A stretch of 64,000 nucleotides of DNA from Pseudomonas moraviensis (GTDB lineage Bacteria; Pseudomonadota; Gammaproteobacteria; Pseudomonadales; Pseudomonadaceae). Position 1 is the first letter of the stretch, and each line of letters starts with the position of its first letter. The translations under genes were made by a program, and so were the position numbers. The notes below the pieces were generated by a model. It did not search any database. It was not told the DNA's origin and saw nothing but the letters and a program-made list of their open reading frames with translations. The stretch lies in the NCBI RefSeq assembly GCF_900105805.1, contig NZ_LT629788.1, positions 5,936,501 through 6,000,500 of the forward strand, written 5' to 3'. Of this stretch, positions 61,618-64,000 are shown in pieces.

Positions 61618-63099
61618 TCAGAAGCGCCAGATCACGTCAATGAATGCGCGGTGCATGTAGGAATCAACCTGGCTGCCGTAGGCATCGCCCGGTTTGAACA
61701 CACCGCCACGGAAACGCACCAGTGCCGAAGGCTCGTCGATCGACTGGCTCAACGCCGCCGGCAACAGGCCTTGCTTGAAGTACTTGGTGACGACCAGGTC
61801 CATTTCCTGACCCAGGTCCTTGTTGCCATCTTCAAGCGGCAGCGAGGTGCTGGAGAGGATCGCGCCGGTGACGTCGTCGGTGTTGTTTTCCACCGCGTTG
61901 ATGCCGTTGCTGCCGACCGGCTTGTTGCCGTCGACACGCCAGAACTTGTGGTAGATCAGGCTGGCGTCGTACTCGTCGTTGACCATCCACGAACCGAACA
62001 GGGTGGCGGTCTGCATGTTGTTCATTTCGCCACGGAACGCTTCGCCGAAACGGTGTACGCGCGAACGGGTACCGGTGTAGTTGGAGCGGTTGCTCTCCAG
62101 ACCGTTCTGTTCGTAATCGGCACTGGCGCGGGCGTAGGCACCGCCGACTTGCCATTGCGGATCGAGGCGCAGGCGCACGCCGACATCGGCGGCCCAGCCG
62201 CTGATGTCATCGCTGCGCTTGGCTTGTGTCGGGCGCGTGCCATCGGCGTTCAGCGCGTTGACCGTATCGCGGTCGCCGCTCATGCCGGTGATGCTGCCCC
62301 AGTAGTTGACGGTGTTGGTGTTGCGCCAGTTGTAGGCGTCGCTGTCAGCGGTCAGGCCGATCCAGCTGATGTCGCCGTTCTCGGTCTTGTCCAGCGAGTC
62401 GCGCGGGACGCCCGGCTCGGCGTAATCGAGTTTGCCGTCGTCGTGAGTGTGGTGACCGCGAATGCCGACCCACTGGCCCGGTGTCCACTGGTAAGCGGCA
62501 TCGGCGTAGGCGTGCAGGCGATCCTTGTCTTTCGGCGCCAGCTCTTTGAGGTCGGTGCGGTATTCGCTGAAGCGCTCGGCCACACCGGCATTGGCGCGCA
62601 GCAGGGTGGTGTCGAAGGTCCAGTTCAGGGCTTCGATGTTGGTGTCGCGCCATTGGCCGTCGTCATTGCGCAGACGCTGGCGACCGAACTTGAGGATCTC
62701 GCCAGGGTACGGCGTGAAGCCGCTGTAGCCGACCCAGAACTCGCGCATCGCCAGGTAGTTTTTCTTGGTTTCGCGATCGCCGCTGTCGGTGGTCTGTTCA
62801 CCGTCGGACTGCTGCAGGGTGTCGGTCTCGATGATGTCGGTGGAAGTCACCACCTGGCCCATCGCGTAGGCGCTCCACGCGCCGCTTTCGCCGTAGATCC
62901 ACGGACGCAGGTCCAGGCCGACGCCGTTGACGTCGCCGCCACCGGCAGTGCCGAGGTCACGGTCGTCTTCGGATTGACCGGTGAGTTTCACTTCCAGACC
63001 GAAGTTCTTGCTTTCAGTCATCGCAGCCAGTGTCGGGCAAGACCAGATCAGCGCGAAGGTGAGGCCAATACCGGCCTTCACGAATGGGTTCAGCTTCAT
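61618..63099 (-). CDS. algE: outer-membrane alginate export porin AlgE
   Basis: A 493-residue protein with a signal peptide (cleavage near CPTLA, about residue 25) and a beta-barrel that ends in the typical aromatic (VIWRF). It secretes alginate across the outer membrane as an 18-strand barrel with the AlgK lipoprotein. Its start overlaps the algK stop codon by 4 bases, and GAGGAA precedes it. Confidence 0.95.
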   Translation of the reverse strand: MKLNPFVKAGIGLTFALIWSCPTLAAMTESKNFGLEVKLTGQSEDDRDLGTAGGGDVNGVGLDLRPWIYGESGAWSAYAMGQVVTSTDIIETDTLQQSDGEQTTDSGDRETKKNYLAMREFWVGYSGFTPYPGEILKFGRQRLRNDDGQWRDTNIEALNWTFDTTLLRANAGVAERFSEYRTDLKELAPKDKDRLHAYADAAYQWTPGQWVGIRGHHTHDDGKLDYAEPGVPRDSLDKTENGDISWIGLTADSDAYNWRNTNTVNYWGSITGMSGDRDTVNALNADGTRPTQAKRSDDISGWAADVGVRLRLDPQWQVGGAYARASADYEQNGLESNRSNYTGTRSRVHRFGEAFRGEMNNMQTATLFGSWMVNDEYDASLIYHKFWRVDGNKPVGSNGINAVENNTDDVTGAILSSTSLPLEDGNKDLGQEMDLVVTKYFKQGLLPAALSQSIDEPSALVRFRGGVFKPGDAYGSQVDSYMHRAFIDVIWRF

Positions 63100-64000
63100 A
63101 GTTTTTCCTCGCCGTCTTCTTCTTGCAGGGCGTGCAGTTGCAGCGTGTTCGAGTTCAGGGCGCCACGGCTGGCCTGTTCCTGTTGCAACAGGCGGCGGGC
63201 TTCGGGAAGGCGCTCGGGCGGCAATTGCGCCTCGAGGGTCGCTGCCAGTTCATCGGCTTGCGGGGTGTTCTGCGCCTTGGCCAGTTGGCTGAATACGTAG
63301 GCGTTCAGCGGATCGGGCTTGGTGCCCTTGCCTTGGGAAAACAGCTGGGCGATGGCGAAGTCGGCACTGTTCTGGCCGTTGCGCGCAGCGGTCAGCAGGT
63401 GGTCGAGGGCCTTCTGCGGATAGACCTTGCCGAGGTAGCCACGGCGATAGATCTGGCCGAGGTAGTAGTCGGCGGCGACTTCGCGGCCAACGGCTTTCTG
63501 GAAGTGTTCCTCGGCGACTTTGGCGTCGGCCGGAACCATTTTGCCTTCGTAGTAGACCTTGCCCAGCAACAGTTCGGCGCGCGGCTGATCGGCGGCGCGG
63601 CCATTGTCCAGGTACTTCATCATCTGGTCGACGTCGCCCAGTTCGGGGAAGTCGTAAAGCAATTGGGCGAGGGTGACCCACGACGCCGGGTAGCCCGGAG
63701 CGATCGGCTCGAGCAGCGCCTGCGCAGTTTTTTCGTCGGTCTTGCCCAGGGTCGAATCGGCCAGCACGCGGGCCACGGAATCGACTCGCTGCGCGGTGAC
63801 GGTGCCACGGCTGTAACCGGCCTGCATCTGCTTGATCAGTTCGGCCTGTTGCTCCGCCTGGCCACGTTTCTGGTAGACGGTAGCCAGTTCGACATAGCAG
63901 ATGTCGGTGGTGTTGATTGCGGCCTTGCAGATCTTTTCCACGTCATCCAGGTGCTGGTCGTAAGTGCCCTGGGTGCGATACAGCAGCACCTGCGCCAGAC
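63096..64000 (-). CDS. algK: alginate TPR lipoprotein AlgK, C-terminal part (5' end outside window)
   Basis: The reading frame is open to the window edge; the N-terminus with its lipobox lies beyond. The visible about 300 residues show Sel1/TPR-type repeats (AEEHFQKAVGREVAADYYLG, DHLLTAARNGQNSADFAIAQ). AlgK is the outer-membrane lipoprotein that assists AlgE localisation. The in-frame GTG at 63989 is internal. Confidence 0.94.
   Translation of the reverse strand, partial: LAQVLLYRTQGTYDQHLDDVEKICKAAINTTDICYVELATVYQKRGQAEQQAELIKQMQAGYSRGTVTAQRVDSVARVLADSTLGKTDEKTAQALLEPIAPGYPASWVTLAQLLYDFPELGDVDQMMKYLDNGRAADQPRAELLLGKVYYEGKMVPADAKVAEEHFQKAVGREVAADYYLGQIYRRGYLGKVYPQKALDHLLTAARNGQNSADFAIAQLFSQGKGTKPDPLNAYVFSQLAKAQNTPQADELAATLEAQLPPERLPEARRLLQQEQASRGALNSNTLQLHALQEEDGEEKL

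Overview
The window looks like a chromosomal segment of a fluorescent Pseudomonas (P. fluorescens group). The evidence is the moderately high GC content, the alginate biosynthesis operon in Pseudomonas order (algK-E-G-X-L-I-J-F-A), homogentisate catabolism genes, FecI/FecR/TonB-receptor iron systems, and two abundant intergenic palindrome families typical of this group (cores GTAGGAGCTGCCGAAGGCTG and GTGGGAGCGAGCCTGCTCGC).

Layout. 1-1.6 kb: the end of an alpha/beta hydrolase gene and an SDR dehydrogenase. 1.6-4.3 kb (minus strand): an S-type pyocin-like bacteriocin whose C-terminal toxin domain is knocked out of frame by one base, followed by a translationally coupled small gene that is probably its immunity gene. 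5.0-10.9 kb: an outer-membrane DUF1302/DUF1329 pair and a large MalT-type LuxR regulator. 11.1-14.5 kb: a 1154-residue dermonecrotic-toxin-like (DUF6543-type) protein. 14.5-20.3 kb: tyrosine/homogentisate catabolism (hmgR, hmgA, fahA, maiA) with an aromatic-acid type MFS transporter. 20.4-28.0 kb: housekeeping and stress genes (SirB1-like protein, amino-acid dehydrogenase lacking a catalytic lysine, yebG with a LexA box, psiE, serine deaminase with a divergent LysR gene, an HPF-family ribosome factor) and a small DUF559 endonuclease gene bracketed by repeat elements.

28.2-38.7 kb is an iron-uptake island. It holds a fecI-fecR-fecA set on the minus strand, a divergent DUF3649/PepSY/DUF3325 membrane operon running into a second sigma/anti-sigma pair, and a second STN-containing TonB receptor. 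A Fur-box-like site lies between the divergent units. 38.9-44.2 kb carries an AraC regulator, a DMT exporter, a DUF2165 protein, a GhrB-like reductase, a 0.9-kb gene-free repeat region with a 192-bp tandem duplication, and a DUF6124 gene with a strongly structured leader. 44.2-50.4 kb is a LysR-controlled four-gene efflux operon (outer-membrane lipoprotein, FUSC, DUF1656, HlyD-like adaptor). 50.5-51.8 kb holds an SDR gene and an unknown membrane protein. 52.0-64.0 kb (minus strand) is the distal alginate operon, ending at a strong terminator after algA; algK is cut by the window edge.

The most interesting signals are the frameshifted bacteriocin with an intact coupled partner, a MITE-like repeat family bracketing the DUF559 gene and supplying its stop codon, the structured DUF6124 leader, the Lys-to-Val change in the amino-acid dehydrogenase, and palindromic elements inserted inside the alginate operon. 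Family names come from sequence reading and memory of the families; no database search was run.
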